A stretch of 64,000 nt of DNA from Akkermansia muciniphila (lineage in GTDB: Bacteria > Verrucomicrobiota > Verrucomicrobiia > Verrucomicrobiales > Akkermansiaceae), in assembly GCA_945874895.1 (NCBI GenBank), contig CAMCIC010000008.1, positions 1 through 64,000 on the forward strand, given 5' to 3'. The position numbers and the translations under genes were made by a program. Under the pieces are notes generated by a model. The model saw only the letters and a program-made list of their open reading frames with translations. It was not told the origin of the DNA and searched no databases. This document shows, one piece after another, positions 1 to 6,413 of this stretch. The stretch's first letter is position 1. Each line of letters starts with the position of its first letter.

Positions 1-156
1 CTTGTTGGCATGCTTGCGCTCCCATCCGGTGATCTCGATGAACTCGTCAAGCAGCTTGCCACGCGCCTTGCGTCCCGTCAGCCGCGCATACCTTGCGCGC
101 ATCTTCTTTGTGTATTCGTCGGTGCTTTTTTCACTCATACTCATGGCTGTCACCAT
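1..156 (-). CDS. Transposase/integrase N-terminal fragment (runs off the window)
   Basis: The first 52 residues of a minus-strand gene are readable from an ATG at 156, and the reading frame is open to base 1. The start is well supported: AAAAGGAG lies 5 bases upstream. The peptide contains YARLTGRKARGKLLDEF followed by GWERKHA. This resembles the N-terminal helical, DNA-binding part of integrase-core (DDE) transposases common in Verrucomicrobiota and Planctomycetes (family knowledge, not searched). The catalytic domain lies outside the window, so whether the gene is intact is unknown. A later ATG (codon 5 or 7) is possible. Confidence 0.6.
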   Translation of the reverse strand, partial: MVTAMSMSEKSTDEYTKKMRARYARLTGRKARGKLLDEFIEITGWERKHANK

Positions 157-237
157 GGTGTCTCCTTTTATGAGGCAACGGCACTCTCCCATTCGCTCTC
201 AGTAATATTTTCGGTGTCCGCTTCAATGAGGCAACAC
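154..237 (-). mobile_element. Putative end of an insertion sequence, with a repeated ~23-bp motif
   Basis: Read on the minus strand, GTTGCCTCATTGAAGCGGAC (from about 236) recurs as GTTGCCTCATAAAAGGAGAC (from about 179), just before the transposase start. The two copies match at about 18 of 23 bases including the following ACACC. Repeated subterminal motifs of this kind often serve as transposase binding sites, so the insertion-sequence end is placed near 237. The other end of the element is outside the window. Exact boundaries are inference. Confidence 0.4.
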
Positions 238-314
238 GCAACGCGAAAAAATCGTAAAAATGCATTGCCAAAGCCCGAAAAATTCTCCTTACTGCGCGCC
301 CCACAACGGTATCA

Positions 315-404
315 GGACAGATGGCAGAGTGGTCGATCGCGCACGCTTGGAAAGCGTGTTTACTGTTAAAGGTAACGAGGGTTCGAATCCCTCTCTGTCC
401 GCCA
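315..404 (+). tRNA. tRNA-Ser (anticodon GGA)
   Basis: The acceptor stem GGACAGA (315-321) pairs perfectly with TCTGTCC (394-400). It is followed by discriminator G401 and an encoded CCA (402-404). The anticodon stem CACGC/GCGTG (342-346/354-358) encloses the loop TTGGAAA, giving anticodon GGA (349-351), which reads UCC/UCU serine codons. A long variable arm precedes the T arm with GGTTCGAATCC, as expected for a class II tRNA. Its 3' end (386-406) is repeated exactly at 903-923 and is the apparent target of the adjacent small element. Confidence 0.95.
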
Positions 405-482
405 TTCTTCGCTTCCTGCGGAAGCTACGAATGGCAAGCCATTGGTAGCTGGAGAAGGATGCGAAGAATGCCCTTCGTAGCT
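403..482. repeat. Nested inverted repeats at the left end of unit A
   Basis: CATTCTTCGC (403-412) is the exact reverse complement of GCGAAGAATG (461-470). AGCTACGAA (423-431) is the exact reverse complement of TTCGTAGCT (474-482). The block is conserved in copy B, where 398-502 and 5500-5604 match at 101 of 105 positions. It could form a folded DNA or RNA element, for example an element end, a binding site or a terminator for the tRNA. The function is unknown. Confidence 0.6.
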
Positions 483-547
483 CGCAGAGCGAAGTAGGGC
501 TGCCAATACGACTCTCCAAGCTCCAATCCAGAACCGTCCTCCGCAAC

Positions 548-802
548 ATGCACTACGCATAAATTCTTCGTTCTTTGTCCGATCCAGACAAATTCTACTA
601 CGGAAGCACTGCTGATTTAAAGGCCCGATTTTCGGTTCACAATGCAGGAGGCAATGTTTCCACAAAGCCTTTTCGACCACGGGAACTTGCGTGGTATGGT
701 GGATTTGCTAACAAGCAAACGGCTGTCGATTTTGAAAAATATCTCAAAACTGCATCCGGCAAAGCATTCGCCAAAAAACGACTGATTCCCTCGCCTTTCT
801 GA
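548..802 (+). pseudogene. GIY-YIG nuclease, copy A (in-frame stop)
   Basis: Translation from ATG 548 gives MHYA, then TAA at 560-562, then ILRSLSDPDKFYYGS in the same frame through to TGA at 802. Copy B has TAC (Tyr) at the stop position, so one C-to-A change broke this copy. The remainder keeps GIY-YIG features: a YYG motif, an LKARFSVHN helix, and the FEKYLKTASG segment with the likely metal-binding Glu. At ~84 aa this is a single-domain, stand-alone GIY-YIG protein of the small UvrC-N-like type. Restart at TTG 575 would lack the first conserved beta-strand Tyr, so activity is doubtful. Confidence 0.75.
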
Positions 803-902
803 TAATTCCATCCTTGCACCCAGGGCCATGGGTTTGAATACAGACTTCGCTTCGAGCGAAATGCGAAAAAATCGCGCAGCGCAAACTGGCATAGCCAAAG
901 GC

Positions 903-923
903 AATCCCTCTCTGTCCGCCATT
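903..923 (+). repeat. Duplicate of the tRNA-Ser 3' end (att-like)
   Basis: These 21 bp are identical to 386-406 in the tRNA gene, covering the T-arm 3' half, acceptor strand, discriminator and CCA plus two bases. There is no tRNA 5' portion here, so this is a junction sequence and not a second tRNA gene. Confidence 0.85.
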
Positions 924-1247
924 TCCGTTCAAGGTAGCTTACACAAAAGTAACAATGCACGAGCGTGTTGCTGGAGTGGAACAACGAATTCTCCCTTCGC
1001 AAAAAGTGAATGACATTAAGGAAAAACCCTTGTGTGAAGCATTTGCAGATTTCCGAGCAGTTGGAAAAGGAGCATGATCCATCCGTAGGACGATTAAGGG
1101 AGCGGGGAAAGCTAATGAAATCATCAAGAAACAATGCAAAGAGCTCGAAAAAATGTTACCATGCGAGGACTGCCCCAGAGACATTTACCGAATCATTAAA
1201 ATTTCCTTTACGGATAAATGTGGAGATATTACGCGTATTCGCGAATT
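924..1247. other. Gap with no gene recognised (island left flank)
   Basis: The stretch between the att-like repeat and the first cargo gene holds no convincing coding region. Short frames on both strands lack homology that I recognise. The composition is AT-richer than the right-hand chromosome, as in the cargo. No clear promoter consensus was identified. Confidence 0.5.
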
Positions 1248-2699
1248 ATGAGCGACATAGAAGATTCTTTCAATGAAAGCGATGGCATGTTGAACGCGAT
1301 GGGGCATATGGCAGCCATCAGCCAGCGCAATCGACAAATTGCCCAGCAAAAAGAACAAGCGGAAGCGATCCGTAAACAGACGGAAGTATTGGAAGCGTCG
1401 AATCGAATTGAAGCCGATCGAGCTGAAGTCGAAAAGCAACGCCTTAACATTGAGAAGCAGCGATTACTAGCAGACGAGGCAGAGCGGGAAATGCGTCGCC
1501 AGCAAGCTGAACAAGTCAGGCAATTACGCAACCTCATGGTCGATAGCATGGAGACACTTGATTCAGTAAAAATATCGCTGGCAGTTCAGTCTATTGATGA
1601 CGCATTAAAACAAAGTGCTCTTAGGAAGACAGCCGCACTTCAAGCTCAGTTGAAAATTTTGGAAAGCCAGTCGGACATTCTTACTGAAATGTCTGACATG
1701 AAAGAGCTTCGAGTCTTGCGCTCAAACCTTTCTGAATTTATCGCCGAACAATCTGCAAATGACAATTTGCCCGATAAGCCCTTGGCCATAATCACAGATC
1801 GTTTGGAATCCCTTAAGACATTTTTCGCCCAATCTGATAATGAGTTGAATCAACTTCTTGGCTGGAAAGCCGATTGGTTGAATCAATTCCCTAAAGTTAG
1901 TCTGGCGGAAATGCACCAAGTCAAAACGGAATTAGCGGAACTCAAAAGCCACCTGCCTAGCATTCAGGAACGTCTGCGTAGCATGCTCAATCCATTGGAT
2001 TGGTGCATCAGTGGTGGATCTCCTGACCTACATCAAGAACTGCGAATTTGCGCAGAACTCATGCCGCGTGAGGAGATTAAAGGCAGTGATGTTTCAGCGG
2101 GAGGAATTATTCTTCCTGGGAGCAAAAAGTCTTATCGTTCATATCTACCACAGTCTCGAGCATGCGCTGAAAAATATGAGTTCGCACACTCTAAAGGCGT
2201 AGCAAACGACCAAGTGATTGCCCACCTTGGCAAGGTCGATAAACGCATCGATGAGCTCATATGCTTGCACGAGAAACATCATGCGTTACTGGTCGAGGCT
2301 GAGGCTCATCTAGCCAATGAAAATTTCCGTAGCGCGGAGAGAGTGATTAAAATCTATGACAAGCAGAAATTCGCTGACATCGACTACAACAAGGTTGATT
2401 CTCTTCTTCAAAGACAACTTACTGTGTGGAAAAAATTTGCTAATCTTGAATCTCGCGTCAACTTATGCTCTTACAAAGATGCTCAAGAAAATCTGAAAAT
2501 GCTAAAAGCAAAGGAAGTCAAAAAAGGTTCGGAGCTTGAAAAAGAAATTGCTCTGATGAGCAAAAAAATAGAAAATGCGATTATAATTCAAGAAAAAATT
2601 CGAAAAAAATCTTTATTAAAAAAAAGAATATTTATTTTTATTTCTATACTTCTAGTAGCCGTATTTATGGCTTATTGCACTTTTAGAGGTTATTATTGA
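1248..2699 (+). CDS. Coiled-coil, C-terminally membrane-anchored protein of unknown function
   Basis: I do not recognise a family. The protein is about 483 aa when started at ATG 1248 (MSDIEDSFNE). An upstream in-frame ATG at 1218 adds ten residues but has no better ribosome site. Residues ~25-130 are rich in Q, E, K, R and A and predict a long coiled coil (repeated EKQRL-like segments). More helical, charged segments follow. The last ~25 residues, after a Lys-rich stretch, form one hydrophobic helix (IFIFISILLVAVFMAYC), so it is probably tail-anchored with its bulk in the cytoplasm. It is first of three same-strand cargo genes, 38 bp before the AbiGi-like gene. The GC content is low compared with the right-hand chromosome. 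Confidence 0.7.
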   Translation: MSDIEDSFNESDGMLNAMGHMAAISQRNRQIAQQKEQAEAIRKQTEVLEASNRIEADRAEVEKQRLNIEKQRLLADEAEREMRRQQAEQVRQLRNLMVDSMETLDSVKISLAVQSIDDALKQSALRKTAALQAQLKILESQSDILTEMSDMKELRVLRSNLSEFIAEQSANDNLPDKPLAIITDRLESLKTFFAQSDNELNQLLGWKADWLNQFPKVSLAEMHQVKTELAELKSHLPSIQERLRSMLNPLDWCISGGSPDLHQELRICAELMPREEIKGSDVSAGGIILPGSKKSYRSYLPQSRACAEKYEFAHSKGVANDQVIAHLGKVDKRIDELICLHEKHHALLVEAEAHLANENFRSAERVIKIYDKQKFADIDYNKVDSLLQRQLTVWKKFANLESRVNLCSYKDAQENLKMLKAKEVKKGSELEKEIALMSKKIENAIIIQEKIRKKSLLKKRIFIFISILLVAVFMAYCTFRGYY

Positions 2700-2737
2700 G
2701 AATAAATTTTAGTCTTAAAAAGATTCAAAAAATCTAA

Positions 2738-3598
2738 ATGAAAATTCACGAAAACATGTTATTCCGCTGGGTTGGATACGACATCGAAATGGGCGATGAG
2801 TATGCAAAATTACCGGCACCGAAACGTCCATTGATTCCGCTCAAAGCAGAATTGACTGATGACCAGCGCGAGATCTACCTTAACCGATTGCGCGATGCTT
2901 TCGATCCAGACAAAGGATTGAGAGTATCGCGATTCGATTGCCAGGATAAGGTGGGAAAGCAGAATGTTGCGACGGATCCTCGACACTGTCTATTTTTCAC
3001 GGAGCAGGCAGCGGGAGATGCGGAGGGTCATTTTCGCCGTTATGGTCGTATGGGTTTCGGCTTTTCAAAAAGAGCGATTTTCAATCAGGGTGGCAGTCCA
3101 GTCATCTATACCGGAGGCAAAAATGCCATACTAGAAAAATCAATCGATATCCTTCGTAAGCATCTTTCGATCTCGAACGCTGGCACAGATGTCACAGATG
3201 CTCTAGAGGTATTCGCCCGATACGTAAAGGTTTCTCGAATGCCTGAAAGTGATGATGTAGCCCAAAAACCGAGTTCAAACGAGAAGCGAGAGCGTAACCG
3301 CGAACAAAGACAAGAAATTGATTCAATGGCGTATCCAATGGAAAAACGCATCCGTTTTCTTGCCGAGCGCGAATGGCGATTGGTGCATAATCCATCTCAG
3401 AGACGTCGTTGGGTGCACTGTTCCGCAGACTGGCTTTGGTATCGTCCTGAGCTTGGCCGAGAACTTCAAGTGGTGATTCTCCCCGACAATCGAACGCTCA
3501 GCATGGCTATCGACTGCGACAAAATCAGGAAAAGTCTTATCTCAAAAAGCCGTCCTCCTGTGCAGTTAATCACAGCAGACGCACTCAAGAAAATCTGA
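2738..3598 (+). CDS. AbiGi-like (abortive infection, DUF2743-type) protein
   Basis: The 286-aa protein shows the pattern of the AbiGi family: CLFFTE (about residues 84-89), then an HFRRYGRMGFGFSK block (~98-111), then NQGGSPVIY (~116-124). These correspond to the family's 'C-FT-, -YG--G-GF-K, NPV-Y' pattern. AbiGi is known as the antitoxin half of the AbiG phage-resistance pair, whose partner AbiGii is a nucleotidyltransferase-like toxin. No AbiGii-like gene is adjacent here. The C-terminal ~100 residues (EWRLVHNP, W-rich) are conserved in many stand-alone members. It lies 17 bp before the lipoprotein gene, so co-transcription is likely. A role in defence is inferred from the family only. Confidence 0.55.
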   Translation: MKIHENMLFRWVGYDIEMGDEYAKLPAPKRPLIPLKAELTDDQREIYLNRLRDAFDPDKGLRVSRFDCQDKVGKQNVATDPRHCLFFTEQAAGDAEGHFRRYGRMGFGFSKRAIFNQGGSPVIYTGGKNAILEKSIDILRKHLSISNAGTDVTDALEVFARYVKVSRMPESDDVAQKPSSNEKRERNREQRQEIDSMAYPMEKRIRFLAEREWRLVHNPSQRRRWVHCSADWLWYRPELGRELQVVILPDNRTLSMAIDCDKIRKSLISKSRPPVQLITADALKKI

Positions 3599-3615
3599 AC
3601 ATTTAGCAATCAAAA

Positions 3616-5142
3616 ATGAAAACCATACTATACCACTTACTGCTACTCGTGCTGATAGCCACGATTCCTTCTTGCTCAAAAAAGCCAGTCCAAGTCTCAG
3701 GACAGATTTTTGTTGTCACGAAATCCAGAGATAACATTAAGATGGGCGGACTGGACGTCTATGTTATTCCTGACTCTGCATTTCAGGCTAGCGCAAAATT
3801 CGTCCTTCCATGGATGCAGGACCAAGTGAAGAAAGAGGCTCAATCTCGTGCCGATTCTGATTACATGACATCCTTCATCAAGGAGGTCATGGTCTTGGAG
3901 AAGAATTTTCCAGAACACCAATCAAAATTTGAGCCAATCAGAATGGGCATTGCGAAGGAGTCTGGAATCGCGGAAGAAATCATTCAGTCAGCATTAACTC
4001 CAGAACTAAAAAAACGTGCCATTGCAAAATTGATCGAAGGCAGCGCATCCAAGGTTACGGTCACAACCGATGCCGATGGACGATTTGTTGTCCCGATTAC
4101 GGAAAAGACCTGGTTTGTTTCAACTGGAGAACGTTCTGTGGGCGATCAGACAGAGCGGTATCTCTGGGTTAAAAGTTATGAGGTTCCCGAAAATATGGTG
4201 AGTGCTACCATGACAATTTCCAATGATGCTGATATTGATGAAGATAACTCATTATACAACTTATTAAATCATTCGATCGGTTCACAGAGTGATCTCAATC
4301 AGTCAAAAAAAGTGGAAGTATCTGAGAAGATGAAGACGATTGTCGAAAAAAATAGTCAGAAAGTTTCTGAAATAAAAGCGAGCATTGAAAAACAAATCGC
4401 AGAAGCAAAGAAAAAATTCAACGGGAATCGAGCAGGCGAGGAAAAAACTCTAGAAATCGCGCCAAGAGTCAAGATGACATTTTGTTGGTGTCCTGCTGGT
4501 GACTTTACCATGGGAAGTCCAGAATTAGAGGGAGCTAGATCATCTGACGAAAAACAAGTCAAGGTGACGCTAACCAAAGGATTTTGGATGGCAAAAACGG
4601 AGGTGACTCAGGCGCAGTGGGAGGCTGTAATGAGATCAAATCCGAGTCTATTTAAAGGTGATAATTTGCCCGTTGTGAAAGTGAGTTGGAACGATGCTCA
4701 AGAGTTTCTGGAAAAGTTAAATGCATTGATAGGAAGTGACGGCGGAGGGAAGATGGTTCTGCCAACTGAATCGCAATGGGAATACGCATGCCGTGCTGGG
4801 GAGGCGGGACCTTTTTCAGGAGGAACAATCGATGAGGTGGCCTGGTATTCTGACAACAGTGGATCTAACACGCACCCAGTTGGAACTAAGAAGCCGAATG
4901 CATGGGGTCTGCATGACATGCATGGGAATGTTTGGGAATGGTGTCAGGATTGTTATAATGATCAGTTGCTAGGTGGAGTTGATCCACGAGTTATTACTTC
5001 GGGCACGCACCGGGTGTACCGGGGCGGCGGCTGGAACGACAACGCGTACGACTGCCGCGCCGCAAACCGCGACTACAGCCTCATCATGTCAACCGCGTAC
5101 GGCAACAACGGCTTTCGTGTGGCCCGCAGTTCAGTCCCCTAG
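3616..5142 (+). CDS. Lipoprotein with C-terminal FGE/sulfatase-modifying-factor (C-type-lectin-like) domain; putative DGR target
   Basis: The 508-aa protein starts with a lipoprotein signal peptide (lipobox ATIPSC, Cys20). An unassigned exported region (~21-285) follows, with a helical, Lys/Glu-rich linker at ~235-275. From ~286 to the end is an FGE-sulfatase domain: GDFTMGSPE, KTEVTQAQWEAVM, LPVVKVSWNDA, LPTESQWEYACRAG, GLHDMHGNVWEWC and a final RGGGWND...GFRVARS. This fold is a common DGR variable-protein scaffold, and the 3' 46 codons have the DGR codon signature (see separate entry). The paired Cys of true FGEs is not evident, so a binding role is likelier than sulfatase activation. Surface display through the lipid anchor is typical for DGR targets. 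It is third in the cargo operon. GC rises sharply at about base 5,000. Confidence 0.85.
   Translation: MKTILYHLLLLVLIATIPSCSKKPVQVSGQIFVVTKSRDNIKMGGLDVYVIPDSAFQASAKFVLPWMQDQVKKEAQSRADSDYMTSFIKEVMVLEKNFPEHQSKFEPIRMGIAKESGIAEEIIQSALTPELKKRAIAKLIEGSASKVTVTTDADGRFVVPITEKTWFVSTGERSVGDQTERYLWVKSYEVPENMVSATMTISNDADIDEDNSLYNLLNHSIGSQSDLNQSKKVEVSEKMKTIVEKNSQKVSEIKASIEKQIAEAKKKFNGNRAGEEKTLEIAPRVKMTFCWCPAGDFTMGSPELEGARSSDEKQVKVTLTKGFWMAKTEVTQAQWEAVMRSNPSLFKGDNLPVVKVSWNDAQEFLEKLNALIGSDGGGKMVLPTESQWEYACRAGEAGPFSGGTIDEVAWYSDNSGSNTHPVGTKKPNAWGLHDMHGNVWEWCQDCYNDQLLGGVDPRVITSGTHRVYRGGGWNDNAYDCRAANRDYSLIMSTAYGNNGFRVARSSVP
5003..5140 (+). other. Putative DGR variable region (VR) and IMH-like 3' end
   Basis: Within the last 46 codons nearly all divergent positions relative to the usual RGGSWNNNA...NRNNN pattern are NNC codons: CAC, GGC, GAC, TAC, GAC, GAC, TAC, AGC, CTC, ATC, ACC, TAC, mixed with unchanged AAC. 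Every one can be made from AAC or AGC by changing only A bases, which is the hallmark of adenine-specific DGR mutagenesis. The final GC-rich segment (~5105-5140, GGCTTTCGTGTGGCCCGCAG) resembles an initiation-of-mutagenic-homology end. No template repeat or reverse transcriptase was found in the window, so the driver would have to be elsewhere or lost. Confidence 0.6.
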
Positions 5143-5499
5143 GAAAGCAGGAAGCGGAGCGAGCGGAACGGAGTAGCCAAGCGAGGGACGAGCGCAAGCA
5201 ACGCAGTGTAAGAAGCGGAGTGGCATGCTCCCCGCGAAGCGGGACGAGATTTCTCTCAGTTGACTCCATGCATTGGGCATGAGCGCACTCACCGTCACCC
5301 TTGGAGCCGACATCTCCGCGTTGCAGAGGTCTGGGTTTCAAATCCATTTATTCATCCAGGACAGAATGACGGTTTTCCCGACGGATTTCTGACAAAGATC
5401 GTGTCGTCAATTGTCGCTATTTGAAACCCGGAGAATCCACTGAACCAACATATACTATGAAGTCAATAAACGACCGACCCAACGTGGGCTTCCTGCCCA
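5143..5499. other. Non-coding stretch after the VR gene, with hairpin and inverted repeat
   Basis: No gene is supported here. Directly after the stop is a purine-rich, GC-rich tail (5143-5220). A small GC hairpin CCCGC-GAA-GCGGG follows at 5231-5243. Further on, GGGTTTCAAAT (5333-5343) is the exact inverse of ATTTGAAACCC (5419-5429). DGR variable genes often carry a short GC stem-loop just downstream of the VR, but this one is ~90 bases away and has only 5 bp, so the link is weak. Confidence 0.4.
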
Positions 5500-5860
5500 T
5501 CCGCCATTCTTCGCTACCTGCGGCAGCTACGAATGGCATGCCATTGCTAGCTGGAGAAGGATGCGAAGAATGCCCTTCGTAGCTCGCAGAGCGAAGTAGG
5601 GCTGGTTCTTAGTGTAACAAGTAACCCTCTCGCTCATCTCGCTCATGCACTACGCATACATTCTTCGTTCTTTGTCCGATCCTGACAAGCTCTACTAAAG
5701 TAGAACTTCAGATCTAAAGGCCCGATTCTCGGTTCACAATGCAGGAGGCAATGTTTCCACGAAACCAATGCGACCATGGGATTGAACGCGAGCTTCGCTT
5801 GTGGCGAAATTTGAAAAAATCGCGCAGCGCAAACTGACATGGCCAACGGCAATCCCACCT
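5500..5860 (+). mobile_element. tRNA-associated GIY-YIG unit, copy B (decayed)
   Basis: This is a second copy of the unit beside tRNA-Ser. 5500-5604 matches 398-502 at 101 of 105 positions, starting with TCCGCCATTCTTCGCT. The nuclease frame at 5645-5785 matches 548-690. The 3' segment 5793-5859 matches 845-911, ending GGCAATCCCACC where copy A has GGCAATCCCTCT. Only fragments of the tRNA-end repeat remain at its edges. About 0.1 kb of the nuclease gene is missing. With copy A it brackets the AT-rich cargo at 924-5499. Confidence 0.65.
5645..5785 (+). pseudogene. GIY-YIG nuclease remnant, copy B
   Basis: ATG 5645 gives MHYAYILRSLSDPDKLY, then TAA at 5696-5698, then recognisable DLKARFSVHNAGGNVSTKP, ending at TGA 5783-5785. 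The N-terminal Y-I strand that is broken in copy A is intact here. The C-terminal third, including the catalytic-Glu helix, is deleted. The deletion junction CGACCATGGG looks like a hybrid of CGACCACGGG and GGCCATGGG in copy A, suggesting recombination at a short homology. Confidence 0.75.
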
Positions 5861-5895
5861 TCTCAGCCCTCCATCTGTTTGGGCACTTTTACCAA

Positions 5896-6411
5896 TCAGG
5901 GCAGATCATCTTCATCGCCTGGCACGGGCGGGATCAGATCCTCGCGTTGCAGCAAGCGAACAAGATCAAGATCATCGAGCAGGTCTTCTGGGGTTCGTTG
6001 CACGGTGATGGCGTAGGGCATGATTCGGTCCAATTCGGCGATCGTGCAATGCACCATCGAGGTCACGATGTCCGCGTCGTAGCGTTCTTTTTCAAAAATG
6101 TTAGTGATACGGAACACGAGAAACTGACGATCGAGATCGTATTCGAACGATCCGAGATTGAGGAACTTGTTCGCCCGACAAAGCAATTCCAGCAGATAGG
6201 GAATATGCTCCTCGCTCACGGGCAGAGGTGATTCGCCCACGACCGCCAGTGCATTGATGGGTGTGTAGGACTGGGCGTGCAGTTGGATGCGCGTGTGATG
6301 AGCGGAAAAGGAGGCGCGGATCACATCGCGACCTTCGATCAGCTCGCAATGCCAGCCATTGTTACCAAAGGCGGTTTCGACCGATAGAATTTGCAGGGAG
6401 GGTGGGCGCAT
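5896..6411 (-). CDS. YbjN-like (sensory transduction regulator/T3SS chaperone-like fold) protein
   Basis: A 171-aa soluble, acidic protein with no signal peptide or membrane helix. The order of segments (LLELLCRANKFLNLGSFEYD, then a beta strand, then an amphipathic helix with MVHCTIAELDRIMPYAITV) fits the YbjN family, whose fold resembles type III secretion chaperones. The molecular role in most bacteria is undefined. Its ATG is 2 bp after the stop of the upstream membrane-protein gene, so the two are probably co-translated. The assignment rests on pattern, not on a search. It is the first chromosomal gene beyond the island's right unit. Confidence 0.5.
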   Translation of the reverse strand: MRPPSLQILSVETAFGNNGWHCELIEGRDVIRASFSAHHTRIQLHAQSYTPINALAVVGESPLPVSEEHIPYLLELLCRANKFLNLGSFEYDLDRQFLVFRITNIFEKERYDADIVTSMVHCTIAELDRIMPYAITVQRTPEDLLDDLDLVRLLQREDLIPPVPGDEDDLP

Positions 6412-6413
6412 AA

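Larger units (their letters stand above)
386..923 (+). mobile_element. tRNA-associated GIY-YIG unit, copy A
   Basis: This ~0.5-kb unit is bounded by a perfect 21-bp direct repeat, AATCCCTCTCTGTCCGCCAT plus T. The left copy is the tRNA-Ser 3' end (386-406) and the right copy is 903-923. Such a duplication is the usual footprint of site-specific insertion into a tRNA 3' end that leaves the tRNA intact. Inside are a palindromic left block (403-482), a GIY-YIG nuclease reading frame with one stop (548-802), and a 3' segment (845-911) that is also conserved in copy B. That the nuclease drives mobility is inference. I cannot assign the unit to a named element family. Confidence 0.6.

Noticed and set aside
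289-549. Minus-strand frame beginning near 549 with MADREGFEPS-like text
   Set aside because: It is the antisense translation of tRNA-Ser, a well-known spurious call, and overlaps the palindromic block.
4500-5142. True formylglycine-generating enzyme (sulfatase activator)
   Set aside because: No adjacent sulfatase, a lipoprotein anchor, and DGR-like variation of the C-terminus favour a ligand-binding role for the fold.
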